This document shows positions 33,666-44,875 of a stretch of DNA of 64,000 nt, piece by piece (positions within the stretch are counted from its first letter, which is position 1; every line of letters starts with the position of its first letter). The DNA is from Homarus americanus. Taxonomy: Eukaryota; Arthropoda; Malacostraca; Decapoda; Nephropidae. Made by a program: the position numbers and the translations under genes. Below the pieces are notes generated by a model. It had not been told where the DNA came from, searched no databases, and was given only the letters and a program-made list of their open reading frames with translations. The DNA lies in assembly GCF_018991925.1 (NCBI RefSeq), contig NW_024725489.1, positions 7,725,065 to 7,789,064 on the forward strand, in the 5' to 3' direction.

Positions 33666-34823
33666 AAAAAGCCATGTGACTGAGAAAAGCTCTGTGATTG
33701 GTTGTGACGTCACATACTAGTGCGAGCCGCAGAACGGGAATCAGCCAGCTGTGGAATATGTGTTGTTACCTACATAAATACAGGACTTGTGGCCATATTC
33801 AATGTTCAAGCAAAGGACAAAGTGTCGTTGGTGCATCGTGCTAATGCGCAAGAGTACCGACATTTCCTCACCAGGCAAACTACTCATCATAGGTAGGAGG
33901 CGATCTCCAAGCCAGTCTGTGAGTTTTTGGATGGACGGCTACTGCAGGTGCCAGTGCCAGTGTCGACAGGCCTACTTTGACATGGGTGGCATCGAGACTC
34001 TCGCCTTTATGGGGCCAAATGCTCTATACTTGCGCAAAGCCACACCCTTGTGGGGTTCAGGATATTTGGTTCACACTCAGGATGGAATGGAATAAGGAAA
34101 CTCACAATGTGCTCTCTATATACATGTTGTATTGGATGTACAATGCAGCTTGGTGCTGGGAAGGCAGCATGGTTACAAGCGTGATGTAGAGTGAGCTGGT
34201 TGGTGAGGACGCTCAGAGAAGGACAGCTTGTGGGTCGCCATGCTCGCCAGGCAGGCGAAGGAGGAGCGAGGGCCGCCAGGCAGCGGCGGAGGAGGTGATG
34301 CTGGCTCGTTGGTGTGGGTAGAGAGAGATCACCACGAGGTCAGGTCTTAAATAGCGGGGGTTGGCGTGGCTTAGTAGTTGACCCCCGCTCCGTGATGTAT
34401 GGCGGCGCTGGTTGACCTAGACCACGAGGCATACACTGGGGAATTGGTGGGGTCGGCTACTCAGCGACAAACAGCGTTTGTAGGGGAGAAATCCACTACA
34501 CCCTCAAGTAACGGTCACTTCATGTGGTGTGAGCCGACTAAGTGAGTATATAAAACTAAAATTACATCAGTGCGACCATAGAAATAGTGGTTATTTCTGC
34601 CAAGGATATATAAACAAGTGTTAGGTGTGACAATTGTTGCTCCCAGTGTATCATTCTGATGTGTGGATTGTTGCCCACAGGGGGGGTGGCCTACACATCC
34701 ACGCGCGCACGTATGCCCCTACTACCCGGACACAGCAGTCCAGCCTGTCACCTCTCTGCCCTTTACTCATAAGAACTAGTTTCTTCTTCTGTATGTCGGA
34801 GGCGGGCGTAACTGTCGCCCAAA
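33666..34823. other. upstream region of element G, no recognised gene
   Basis: Moderately GC-rich with a 102-codon frame (33787-34095) and a 70-codon frame (34634-34846), neither with motifs. It could hold the 5' untranslated region of element G, whose Cys-rich frame begins at 34824. Confidence 0.4.
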
Positions 34824-35183
34824 GTGCGGAACACTATGTCGGGTAACAGACATTGCTGCGTCTGTGCTAGCTCGAACCAAAACTGCACTAACTGTCAATG
34901 TGCGAGAAACAACAGACCATGTGTGGATTGCAGAAAGGGATACAATTGTCGGAACCCACATGGCAAGGAGCCGACACAGGAGGCCACAGTGGATATCTCC
35001 GGGACCCAACCGCCCGATGATATCCTAAATGATAGCAGTGAGTCTACTCAGCCTGAAAATGTAGTGCTAATAAACGCTGCTCCAATAGTAGCAGATGTCC
35101 ACGAGGTGAATGAGAGACAGCCACCACAGTGGAATGGCGTGTCGATGGAAAATGCAGACATATGGGTCAAAGAAACTTATTAA
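34824..35183 (+). pseudogene. element G Cys-rich N-terminal domain
   Basis: The frame MRNTMSGNRHCCVCASSNQN has eleven Cys within its first 45 residues or so, in the pattern CCVC...C..C.C......C..C.....C, resembling a CXC-type zinc-binding motif and ending CRNPHGKE. An acidic Ser/Asp/Asn-rich linker follows, then TAA at 35181-35183. The role is probably nucleic-acid or metal binding. An alternative start is the Met at 34836. It is followed by a frame that continues the same protein after the stop. Confidence 0.55.
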
Positions 35184-35806
35184 GAAATTGTCAGGTGGTC
35201 GCCAGCTAACCTATTTGAACCACCCAAGTGTTCGTTCACCAAAGAAATGATTCGGGAGATGATTCGCCTCATGACTGATTACACTCAGGACTGCATCTTC
35301 GCCCCTTTAGCTCTTCAAATACTGGCAACAATACCACATCTATTCTGTCAGAGGACACACACAAAGACTATGCACAAAGAAAATGCGGCAGCAATGAAGA
35401 GAAGATTGACAATGTGGCAGAATGGGGCCCTTGAGGATCTCCCATGTGAAGCAAGAACACTGCAGGAGAGACTAAAATTTACCGGTGACGGAAAGCAAAA
35501 CACCGATGACGTGGCAAGAAAGTTTGGAAACAAAATGCGAGTGGGAAAAGTGTCTTTGGCGGTAAGATCTCTCACAGAGGAATCCTCCGGTGGGGTTCTG
35601 CCAATAAACAGAGAGACATTAAAACATCTGAAAGAAAAACATCCCCTTGCAAGTGAAGACGAAGGCATCAAGTTCCAGGGTGACTAAATCCCACCAAATG
35701 CTGTCTGGTTTGAGAAAATAACAGGGGGAATGGTGTGGAAAAAGGCACTGAAGACTCGTGGAGGAGCCGGCCCTCCAGGTCGGGATGCAAATGGTTGCTT
35801 GGAGAG
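35184..35806 (+). pseudogene. element G linker region before RT
   Basis: Frames here read MIRLMTDYTQDC, HKENAAAMKRRLTMWQNGAL, DDVARKFGNKMRVGKVSLAV and LTEESSGGVLPINRETLKHL, then TGA at 35685-35687, then KITGGMVWKKALKTRGG up to the T insertion. The helix-rich, basic content suits a retroelement linker preceding RT. Two or three frame breaks make it non-coding as it stands. Confidence 0.6.
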
Positions 35807-38800
35807 TAGGGTGTGTCATACAGAGGCGAATTTTTTTTTTTTGAGTTTGAAAAATCGGCCCATGGTATTAATGATGTAGTTCTATGTGCAGAATCATGTG
35901 ATATCTTCAGATTTGAAAAGTTTTTATCTTTTGCTAGGTAAATTTTAACTTGAAATCTTATGAAAATTCAGTATTCCCACCCTTTTACCAACACCACTAA
36001 ATAGCTTATTTAAAGTAAAGTAAATGTAACAGGTTAATTTATTAGGATGAAAATGATCCAGAATAGTGAAACGAATGATCTTGACACATTTATTAAATTT
36101 AATATTCCTTTAGAAAACAAAATCATCAAATACAAAAACCGGTTTTACTACTACGACCCGGTGTTGCTGCACACCATAGAGAACATGTCTTTCTTGCTTC
36201 TGTTTCTACTCATCACCTCCCTGCTGACCACCTGAACTCAGACCTTCCCTCCTCTCCTGGCTGCTTTTACGTGACTGCTGGCCTCGCTCACTTGCTGTAC
36301 ACAACGCTCTATACTAACGGGTGTCTGAAAGGGCCAGGCAGGGGACATACATGGGGTTGTCCAGAGCTCTGGCTTGAACATTGGGTGGGCTGCAGGTAGA
36401 GGCTCCTGCCAGCCTGGATATTGCTCCAGATCCTCACTGAGAGATCAGTGAGGTCTTGGCACCTACGTTGACTTCAGTCTTCCTGACCCTGAAGGGAATC
36501 CGTCATAACTGATTCATCCATGCTAAGATCCTCTCCTTGATCTCATATCCAAAAGATCTTTTGGCTACCCACTCTTCTCTCCTCCTCATCCTTACTGCAG
36601 AGCATTGTCTGCAGAACTGCCTCGGGATGAGCATACCAGGAATATCTCCTCACAGTCTGCTCCACAATCTGAACAACCTTCCTTGGCTGACTCCTCAGGA
36701 GCTCAAGCTGGAAGAAAACATGCCTCGGACCTTCGGAGAACGATGACTTGACCTTGGTGTTGAACCAATTTGGCAAGTAGACACTCACGATGAATTGGAC
36801 AATAAGTCTCAGGTTGTGAAGCTGGTTCCCTTTCACTTTATGATTGAGCGACCCAAATTCTGCAGAACCTTGAGAGCCGTTGTGAGCCACCAGAATGTGA
36901 GACTGGACCTATCTGCAGGTAAGAATCTCATCAGGCATGACCCCAGTTTTGATGGCACTGCAAATCATGTAACCATAGTACTGAATCAGTACTCAGGTCG
37001 TCAATGACATGTGCAAGCTCAACGAGGTGGAGGGCCAACTGTGATTTTTTCAAAGCTCGGATTTATTTCTAACCCAGTGGCAGAGTCCAGCATCTTGCCA
37101 GAGGACCAGACCATCTGTTGTTTGAAAGAGTCTTGCCATCCAGCGCCTGGATCAGGTCATTGTGAGTGGCAACTGTTGATTGTGGAGGCACAAACAATCC
37201 AGACCAGCTTCCTCCCAATCTTCCGCTCTATCCACTCTTATGTACCCCCCCTTGCCACCCTGTCGTGTTGGTGCTGTCCTCCAATGGCCTGCAGGGTCTG
37301 GTCTACGTTCCTCTCTCTGAGCCAGTTCACTGTGTTATCTGCCACTATCTCAGCTGGTTTCCTGATGTCATCTTTTCTCTGGAGTGAAATGCCACAACAT
37401 TTCTCCTGGTTCACTGCAGCAGGAGTAGTGTTCTCTCCTTCACCATGGCAGGGAACAACTTGTCAGAATCTCCAACTCTTTCAGAACACTTTAGTGTCCT
37501 TCAACTTCTCCCATCAAATAACAAACAATTGATCCATTTTCTCTTATCCCTTATCAAACTCCTGGGTTACTGACAAGTTTCTCCCTGAGCCTCCTTACTT
37601 TGTTATGATCTATCACCAGGTGAACATCATCAGGTGTTATCAAACCACCGTCAATCCAGGCAGCTGTTGCTATCTCTGCAGTTTCTCTGAGACCAGTGTG
37701 GTGTCGCATGCTGGCCAGAGCTATGCTCGACATTTTCCTATTTTCGAATCTTATGCCTGGAAGGTTTGGGATCATTATTTTTCTGGTTAGGACAAAGTCA
37801 CCATTCTCCTGGTCAGCACTCGGATCAGCCATGGGGAAATCATTAAACTCTGAATCAGCTTGACTCCAATCATCGGCCTTTTTTACCTCACCCTGGGCCT
37901 TCTCAAGTCTCTTTTCCTCGGCAACTCTTCTCCTCTTCTGTCTCTCTGCGGCAGCCTCCTGTCTCTTGGACTCCGGAATATCTTGGCTAGAAATCATGAG
38001 AGCCCCTATACTGCCAGTCTTCTCTCTCTGTGCTTTGACAAATGCCAGTTCGATCTGGAATCTTCAGTTCACGCTTGCAAATACAGGAGATGTAGAGCTC
38101 AGGATTTTAATCCGCGATCGCATCCAAACTCCAGGACAGAGAACAATTGGGCACTTGCAAGTAATTATGTCAAATAACTGGTCCAGTTGCTTGGCAAAGC
38201 TGTCCTTAACTGCAAGTTTTCCTCCCAAGAGAGATATCTCTTGCCTTTTCCCAACTGGCTAGCAGTCTCTCACTAATCTTCTTCTGACTTGTTATGACTG
38301 GAGGCTTGAACTGAGCGTTAGCCAGAGTGTACTGTGCCAAGACAGCTTTGGTCATATCACTGGCAATGTCTTTGTTTGTGTAAGTTCTTTGGTTCTTTTC
38401 ACTGATTTGCCTGATTAAAACACCGTATCTCAAAGCATCTCTCAATGTAGGCAACTCCGACTTCAGGAGCTCTCTCCCAGACCCAAGATAGTGACTGAGA
38501 TGGCTGGATTTTTGGTTCCTCGTCCTGACACAAGCAGCCATCGCAAATATTATCAACTTATAAATGCACCAGAATCTGAAACAGAAAAAAATATTGTTAG
38601 TTGGGTTGTTAAAGAATGAAGTCAGAAAGCAATGTTCACTATTTAATTGTAATGCACTAATGCAGCTGTACGTTAGATTTTCGATAAATTTCACGCTAAA
38701 ATTTACCTAGCAAAAGGTTGCAAAATATTGAAACTGAAATTATTTTCTGTTTATATACACTAAAATCTACCAAAAAAGTGATGGGCCATTAGTTTTAGCT

Positions 38801-38826
38801 GATCTTCCCTCCTATGACACACCCTA
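35807..38826 (-). mobile_element. DNA transposon T, copy 1
   Basis: The terminal inverted repeats TAGGGTGTGTCATA (35807) and TATGACACACCCTA (ends 38826) are perfect over 14 bp. The 3.0-kb inside matches copy 2 (60713-63630) in opposite orientation. The flanks read TTGGAGAG on the left and TTGAGAGT on the right, consistent with an 8-bp duplication that has since lost or gained a base. It splits retroelement G. The minus strand encodes a degraded protein starting at 38541. The superfamily is not assigned. Confidence 0.85.
36240..38541 (-). pseudogene. transposon T copy 1 putative transposase remnants
   Basis: Minus strand. From an ATG at 38541 the frame reads VRTRNQKSSHLSHYLGSGRE, LLKSELPTLRDALRYGVLIR, TKAVLAQYTLANAQFKPPVI and KKISERLLASWEKARDISLG. 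After frameshifts comes a coiled-coil stretch (about 37960-37850, RQEAAAERQKRRRVAEEKRL). Then come IMIPNLPGIRFENRK and TGLRETAEIATAAWIDGGLI (to 37554), with broken pieces down to about 36240. The same start is present in copy 2 at 60998. A TTTTTTTCTGTTTCAG sequence lies just upstream of the ATG in copy 2 and resembles a splice acceptor. I do not recognise a catalytic DDE/D triad. Confidence 0.55.
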
Positions 38827-39674
38827 TTGAGAGTCATCCTCAGCACTAACAAGTTTGGTCCCGTAGCAAGTGATCTCTGCACTGCCATTGCCGTCCTTGC
38901 AAGAAAGCTGGCATCCTCGTGCTGCCGTCACCTCCATGCTCTGACGGCCTGCCGCCTCATTCCTCTGGATAAAAATCCAGGATGTAGGCCTATATGGGTG
39001 GGGGAAGTGCTGAGGCGGACCATCGGGAAATGCATAATGGAGGTGGTAAAGGATGATGTCAAGGCAGCAGCAGGGAACCTACAAGTTGTGCTGGCCACCA
39101 GGCTGGAGGGGAAGCTGCCATTCACGCCATGAGAACGATATTTGAGCAGCGTGATTGTGAGGCCTTTCTCCTGGTTGACGCTTCAAATGCATTCAACATA
39201 CTTAACCGCACGGCCGCACTGCACAACATCAAGATGAAGTGTCCAAGCTTTGCAATGTATGTTGAAAACTACTCTAGGAATCCATCAGACCTCTATATAG
39301 TAAACAACAAGGCTCTAAGAAATGATACCATCATACAGTCAACCGAGGGAACAACGCAGGGGGACCCTGTTGCAATGACAATGTATGCAATAGGCCTATC
39401 CGTACTCCAAAACACAAGAAAATTTTAAACAACTAAGGTCAAACAAGTGGAGTACGCTGATGACCTTAGAGGAGCAGGAAAAGAAGAAGACATCAAAAAG
39501 TGGTAGGACCTGATAACATCGCAAGGCCCACAAATAGGGTATCACCCAAACGCCAGAAAGTCCTTCCTCATTGTGAAGCCAGAACATTATGAACGGGCAA
39601 TGGAGGTGTTTGGCGGAAGTGAGGTCAAAATAACAAAGGAAGGCCAAAGACACCTAGGCACTGTAATCGACACG
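38827..39674 (+). pseudogene. element G reverse transcriptase
   Basis: Plus strand frames: ALTACRLIPLDKNPGCRPIW, VGEVLRRTIGKCIMEVVKDD, a frameshift at about 39130, CEAFLLVDASNAFNILNRTA (catalytic Asp in LVDASNAFN), STEGTTQGDPVAMTMYAIGL, a stop at 39426-39428, then VEYADDLRGAG (YADD) and ARKSFLIVKPEHYERAMEVF. The motif order is that of an RT palm. It has at least one frameshift and two stops (39426 and 39505 region). At about 39675 it switches abruptly to a different RT family. Confidence 0.7.
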
Positions 39675-39991
39675 ACAGGGGTAAAACAAGGATGTGTACT
39701 GGCACCAACTTTCTTTTCCATTTTCTTTGCTGCCTTCCTTACTCATGCTAGTGCTAATTAAGCCAGAGGGGTGGACATCGAGTACCGGATGAAGGGTCTT
39801 TTCAACATAAGACGACCCCAGTCAGGAACAAAGGTGTTGGCAGCTTCCATTACTGAACTTCAGTATGCAGACGACCTCCCCCTTGTCACTCACACTGAAC
39901 GCGACCTACAGGAGATGCTGAACACCTACGCAGATGCGTACGCACACTTCGGCCTTGAGGTGATTGCACGTAGGACTCAGATTCTCTTTCA
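39675..39991 (+). pseudogene. fragment of a different LINE RT fused after element G
   Basis: From GVKQGCVLAPTFFSIFFAAF the sequence is a separate non-LTR RT: a TAA interrupts at 39759-39761, then MKGLFNIRRPQSGTKVLAAS, ITELQYADDLPLVTHTERDL (second YADD) and AHFGLEVIARRTQILFQP. Two YADD boxes within 400 bp cannot belong to one RT, so this is a chimeric junction. It is cut at 39992 by the LTR remnant of element E. Confidence 0.7.
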
Positions 39992-39992
39992 A

Positions 39993-40072
39993 CCATGGTT
40001 CTTGACTTTCCTTTTATAAGATCCTGATTAGGCTAGCAAGGGATTCATATCCCTAAGTCCCAGGCCTTTACA
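39993..40072 (+). repeat. element E 5' LTR remnant
   Basis: AACCATGGTTCTTGACTTTC through CCCAGGCCTTTACA matches the end of the 3' LTR (45483-45563). The first 600 bp or so are missing, replaced by the LINE RT fragment at 39675. Confidence 0.85.
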
Positions 40073-40493
40073 AGTGGCCACCTTGCCAGGATTGTCTCCA
40101 ACCTTGTTTTCTGAGGGTTAACATTCGTTCCGGTGTTTGTTGTAAGTCGCCGTGTGCACGCCGCTTGCTGTCTGAGGCCCGGAAGTAAGTGTTGTTCGGT
40201 GCTTATCCCTTCCTTCTGTTGTGCTAATTTTGTTGCGCTCCCTTGTACTAGGGAAGTTAATTAGTGTTGGTTGGGGTACACTGTGGATGCTGTCATTAGC
40301 ATTTTGTTGTTGATTCACCTGGTGCGGTTTCTTTTCCCTGAGGTGATTTAACGGGACTGGGTGCGAAACAAGGTTTCCTCCAGCCGGATCAAATCATTTG
40401 TTGGTTTGATTGAGCCACTAAGTAGTTACTTTTGGCTAGTTGCGGGGTAAGTTGTTCATTTTGTCACTTTGGCTCTTGGCCTTTCGGATCATT

Positions 40494-40620
40494 ATGTCTA
40501 GTTTTGAGGAGTTGAAAGGTCAAGCGGTGGCCCTGGGTCTGACAGGTACTGAGGTTGGTCAGTATGTGGTCACCCAACAGACTGCCGAGAGAGATGAACG
40601 CAACAGAGAGAGAGGCACGT

Positions 40621-40687
<67 letters not shown>

Positions 40688-42063
40688 AGACTAGCTAAGT
40701 TGCAGACAGAAAAGGACATAGAACTATCTAGGATTAATACTCCAAGTAGATCAGAATCCTCTGGCCATATACAAGATAATGTTGTAAAACCTACCTTGTT
40801 AGGTTTGAACGGGTAGCTGAGCTGCTTGGTGTGGATCAAGATAGCTATGCTATAAGGTTGGGTAGCCTACTGAGTGGTAAACCGGTACAGATTTTTACGT
40901 CCCTGTCTGCCGATATCACTAGAGATTACTCCTTGTTGAAACAAACTTTCTTGCGAGGGTTTAACAAGAATCCTGATGGTTATCGTGTTGATTTCCGCAG
41001 AACGAAGATTAGAGCAAGAGAAACATACCAGCAGTTTTCAATCCACCTGGGTCGTTTGTTTCAGCAATGGCTAGAGGCGTCAGAGGTTGAGGAAACCTTT
41101 GAGTCTCTCAGTAACTTCATGATATTAGATCAGTTTTTGTCTTCTTCACCACCAGACTTGAGAATTTTCATCAAGGAACACCGGCCAGAGACGCTTGGAG
41201 AAGCTGTAGAACTTGCTGACAACTGGGCGTCCGCTCGCAACGCCTACTCCAAGTCTCCCACTCCTGCAGTGAAAAACACGAAGTCTCCGACCTCCAAGGA
41301 ACCATTCACAGGAGTAGAGAAGAGTAGTTCACCGGCCGTGCGGTGCCACAATTGCGGAGAAGAAGGGCACATTCGTTCTCGCTGTCCCAGGAATCCACGC
41401 GCCTTCAAGTCTACCGACATTCATCAGCCCAACTACAAGGTTGGATTCTGTTTCGAAGACCGGAGCTGTCCCAGTTATTGTGTCAGCGGAACAATAAATG
41501 GGTCTTGGGCATCTACTATCATCAGGGACACCGGATGCTCGTGCATTATTGTCTCTGAGGAAGCCCTGCCTGACGCTGACGTCTCCAGTTGCTCGAAGTT
41601 TAGTGTCGCCGATTATTTAGGCCGAGTTGACCAGTTCCCTGTCGTTTGGTGCTACCTGCATTGCCCCTATTTCATTGGTTGGCCTGATGTGGTAAGAGCG
41701 CCCATTAAATTCGCCAGTGTTCTCATTGGTAATGTTCCCGGAGTTCGTGACCCTAATGACCCGGAACCCTTAAAACTCTCCTCGCCACCAGCGCCAGTGT
41801 ACTCGCCACCTGCCGACGTCGCCTCGCCACCTGCCAACGTCGCCTCGCTACCTTCCGACGTCGCCTCGCCACCCTCACACGCCACCTCGCCTCCAGCAAA
41901 GGTCCAATCTGTGGAGACACGGTCGGCGAAGGTGAAACAACTGCATCCTCTCGTACTGCCGAAATTGCAGCCACTGACTGTGACGCCGAAAGAGTTCGCC
42001 AAGCTTCAAGCCTCGTGTACCACTCTGACGCGGGCAAGGGAGAAGGTGACTTCCGGGGAGTAG
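40494..42063 (+). pseudogene. element E gag and protease, frameshifted by GA expansion
   Basis: Starts MSSFEELKGQAVALGLTGTE, then an Arg/Glu-rich coiled-coil stretch whose codons have become a pure GA run (40623-40684). That run moves the frame. From about 40804 the frame reads FERVAELLGVD, YAIRLGSLLSGKPVQIFTSL, FRRTKIRARETYQQFSIHLG, a SCAN-like helix bundle, PETLGEAVELADNWASA, and the knuckle CHNCGEEGHIRSRC (perfect CCHC). A protease follows with IIRDTGCSCIIVSEEALP. A Pro/Ala/Ser repeat (SPPADVASPPANVASLPSDV) then spaces protease from integrase, ending at TAG 42061-42063. Gag packages RNA, and the protease matures it. Confidence 0.8.
40623..40684 (+). repeat. (GA)n microsatellite within gag
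   Basis: About 31 GA repeats within the stretch coding the Arg-Glu coiled coil of Gag. Because the unit is two bases, the run destroys the reading frame. The flanking frames differ. Confidence 0.95.
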
Positions 42064-42129
42064 GATCAGGCTAGAGATGGGTCTGTTTACAAGTTTGTTT
42101 GTATTAATTAATAGTCTGTTACTTAGGTC

Positions 42130-43354
42130 TTGTGTGTCATCCAAGCAGCCAGCCAAAGTAAGTCAGTTTATCCTGGATGTTCCGGCTGAGTGTCGTAACA
42201 TCATACTCTCTGTAGCTCACGAGAGCCCCCTAGCAGGACACATTCTCATAGGAAGACATATATGAAGATTGCTGATCAATTTTACTGGCCAAGAATGGGA
42301 GCAGATATTAGAGCCGTTTATAGGAGTTGTGATCGGTGCCAGCATATGTCCGCCAAGGGTAGAGTCCGTCCTGTTCCTCTTAAACCTTTACTCATCATTA
42401 CAGAACCATTTTCTCGGGTGGCCATGGATTTGGTTGGACCGCTCTCACCCCCTTCCTCTACGGGGGCACAAATATGTTCTCACGTTGATCGATTTTGCCA
42501 CCGGGTTTCCAGAGGCCTTTCCCTTGAAGGAAATTGACTCTATTTCTGTGGCCGAAGCGTTGCTTGTGATCTTTTCTAGGGTTGGTATACCACTGGAAAT
42601 TTTGTCAGATAGGGGGGCTCAGTTTACCTCTCAGTTGATGGCGGAGCTTCACAAGTTGCCAGGAGTTAAGCCTTTATTTACCACCCCCTTTCACCCGAGT
42701 GGTAATGGGCGAATTGAGAGACTGCATGGGCCACTGAAGGCGTCGCTGCGGAAATTGTGCGCCGACAAACCCAGGGAGTGGCACCGGTATCTTTTCCCCA
42801 CTTTATTTGCACTGAGAGAAATTCCGAGTGACCGGACCGGGTTCTCGGCGTTCGAGTTACTATACGGCCGAGCCGTGAGAGGCCCGCTCTTGGTGTTAAG
42901 GGATCTGTGGGAGGACACAAGTATTGAAGACGACGAGCGGACTCACTACCAGTATGTCATTGAATTACGGGACAAACTTTCACAGTGTGCCAAGATCGCC
43001 GCGCAGAATGCTGACATTAGTAACACCAAATATAAGGCCTATTTCGACGTCAAATCACAGGATCGTCAATTTATTCCGGGGGATGAAGTGTTAGTGCTCC
43101 TGCCTGATAAGAAGAGCAAGTTGCTTGTTTCCTGGAATGGACAGTGCAAAGTCCTCGAGAAGCGGAGTAGCGTAAATTACATCATTGACGAACCTAAGGG
43201 ACCTAAGTTATACCATGCTAATTTATTAAAGAAATATCATCGCAGGGCCCACGTTAACTTTGCCCATTCGAGTCAGTCGAGGCACTACCCTGCGAGGGTT
43301 CGTGTGAAGTTCAGGCACCAGACTCGGATGATCTCAGTTGTCAGCTACCGATAA
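42130..43354 (+). pseudogene. element E integrase
   Basis: Zinc-binding domain: AHESPLAGH (two His) and YRSCDRCQHM (two Cys). Core: VAMDLVGPLSPPS (first Asp), LSDRGAQFTSQL (second Asp), NGRIERLHGPLK (Glu), all catalytic residues present. C-terminal part: FSAFELLYGRAVRGPLLVLR, then QFIPGDEVLVLLPDKKSKLL, NYIIDEPKGPKLYHANLLKK. The N-terminal part is in another frame, with a break at about 42262-42460. The order gag-PR-IN-RT is the noteworthy point. This is the only Gmr1-like copy in the window with an undeleted integrase core. Confidence 0.85.
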
Positions 43355-43399
43355 CACCAGATGGTATAGTAGAATCCCCTTCGACTGAGAATGGGCCCG

Positions 43400-44334
43400 C
43401 ACTTAAACCTGGACTGCAGTGGATCCAACGTGCAGATATTGAGGACCTGATTACTAACTTTGAGGATGTATTTTCAGACGTCCCGGGATGTACCTCCACT
43501 GTACACCATGACATTCTCCTTACAACCACTGAGCGCGTGCAGGCCAAAGTTTATCCTGTCCCTATTCATCTCCAGAGTTATTTTGAAGAGGAGGTCGGCC
43601 GTCTACTTGAGCATGGAATCATCCAATTGTCGTCATCTCCTCACTGCTCTCCTGTTGTTATGGTGCGTAAACAGGATGGTACTTTTAGGATGGCCATTGA
43701 CTACAGGGCGTTAAATGAGGTAACTGTCTTTCATGCCGAGACCGCCTGTTCTATGGAGGAAAAGTTGCATAAGTTCTCAGGGGCAAAGTACTTCTCGGAA
43801 TTGGATTTATGTACAGCTTACTACCAGGTACCCTTAACTGAACGCGCAAAACCATTACCTGCTTTTCCTACTCGTAGAGGATTGATGGAATTCTGCCGAC
43901 TTCCATTCGGGCTGGTGACTGCCTGTGCCACATACATCAGGCTGATGCGCCTCGTCCTTGTTGGTTTGCCTAGAGTTTCTTTTTACTTTGACAACATCTT
44001 CATATATTCCGCTGATTGGCAAGAACATCTTGGCGCCATTAAAGCTGTCCTAGGGAGGTTACGGGAACATACTTTGACGACAAAGCCATCTAAATGCAGG
44101 TTTGGGTTTGAGTCGATTCATTATCTTGGATTCGTGTTAGATGGTCGGCATCTTCGTCCCCAACCTAATAAAATAGAAGCCCTGTGTGAGGTGTGTCCTC
44201 CTACTACTAAGAAACTCCTCAGTAATTTTTTCGGTATGATCGCTTTTTATAAAGCTTTCATGCCCCAGGAATCTGAGTATAACGGACCCTTATCTGACCT
44301 GCTAAGGAAAGGCCACCGGGAGCCTCTTGTCTGA
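43400..44334 (+). pseudogene. element E reverse transcriptase
   Basis: VQAKVYPVPIHLQSYFEEEV, then HCSPVVMVRKQDGTFRMAID, FSELDLCTAYYQVPLTERAK (catalytic Asp), FCRLPFGLVTACATYIRLM, and FYFDNIFIYSADWQ, where the YxDD box has become YFDN. The second metal-binding Asp is lost, which should abolish polymerisation. The frame ends at a TGA (44332-44334) where relatives encode Trp before SDDLLARF. The leading part follows the integrase by about 100 bp. Confidence 0.85.
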
Positions 44335-44790
44335 AGCGACGACCTGCTGGCCAGATTTAATCATCTCAAGGATTCTCTGTCCACCCAGCTTATTCTTAAG
44401 TTACCTGATCAACGCTTGACATTCGTTCTTAGGACAGACACTTCCAATCATGGCCTAAGAGCCGTTCTCCTCCAATATGTTCAGGCCTGTCCTCATCCAG
44501 TAGCATATGCCAGCAGGAAGTTGGTAGACAGGGAGAAGAGGTACTCGACCATTGAACGTGAGTGCCTAGCTATTTTGTTTGGGGTTTTGAGATTTGATTA
44601 TTACTTGAGAGGAAAATAATTTAACCTGGAAATTGACCACAAGCCCTTGTTGTATTTAAATGCATTCAAAGGGACAAATGACAGATTGTTAAGGTGGGCT
44701 CTAAGTCTGCAGGGGTATAGGTTTCGTGTTGTTCACGTCGCCGGGAAAGACAACCTTGGGACAGATTTTTTGAGCAGGTCTGCTGTATAG
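44335..44790 (+). pseudogene. element E RNase H
   Basis: FVLRTDTSNHGLRAVLLQ (first Asp), YASRKLVDREKRYSTIEREC (Glu), a TAA at 44617-44619, then NLEIDHKPLLYLNAFKG (Asp-His), VHVAGKDNLGTDFLSRS (last Asp) and a genuine stop TAG at 44788-44790. All RNase H catalytic residues remain, and only the single nonsense codon interrupts it. 85 bp later the purine-rich GGAGGAGCTG precedes the LTR. Confidence 0.85.
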
Positions 44791-44875
44791 CTAACCGTTT
44801 GTTGCAGGATTATGTTTTATTGTACTAATATTAAGTTTTAATCTACCTTACAGTAGATTTTTGTTGGAGGAGCTG

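Larger units (their letters stand above)
34824..39680 (+). mobile_element. retroelement G (Cys-rich N-terminus plus RT), split by transposon T
   Basis: A Cys-rich protein start (34824), a linker (35190-35690) and an RT (38827-39670) lie on the plus strand. They are interrupted at 35807-38826 by DNA transposon T. The two sides fit: the KITGGMVWKKALKTRGGAGP segment before T is followed after T by VILSTNKFGPVASDLCTAIA. The RT has the non-LTR type motif YADD, with a GTTQGDPVAMTMYAI segment. I recognise the RT family from other invertebrates by its LIPLDKNPG start, but I cannot name its clade. Confidence 0.7.

Noticed and set aside
33787..34189. 102-codon and 70-codon frames upstream of element G
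   Set aside because: No recognisable domain, overlapping frames, position in a probable untranslated region.
36047..36235. 62-codon frame MKMIQNSETNDLDTFIKFNI present in both T copies (also 63202-63390)
   Set aside because: It is conserved only because the whole transposon is conserved. It lies antisense to the putative transposase and its end is hydrophobic by chance. It could be revisited if a T consensus shows protein-level constraint.
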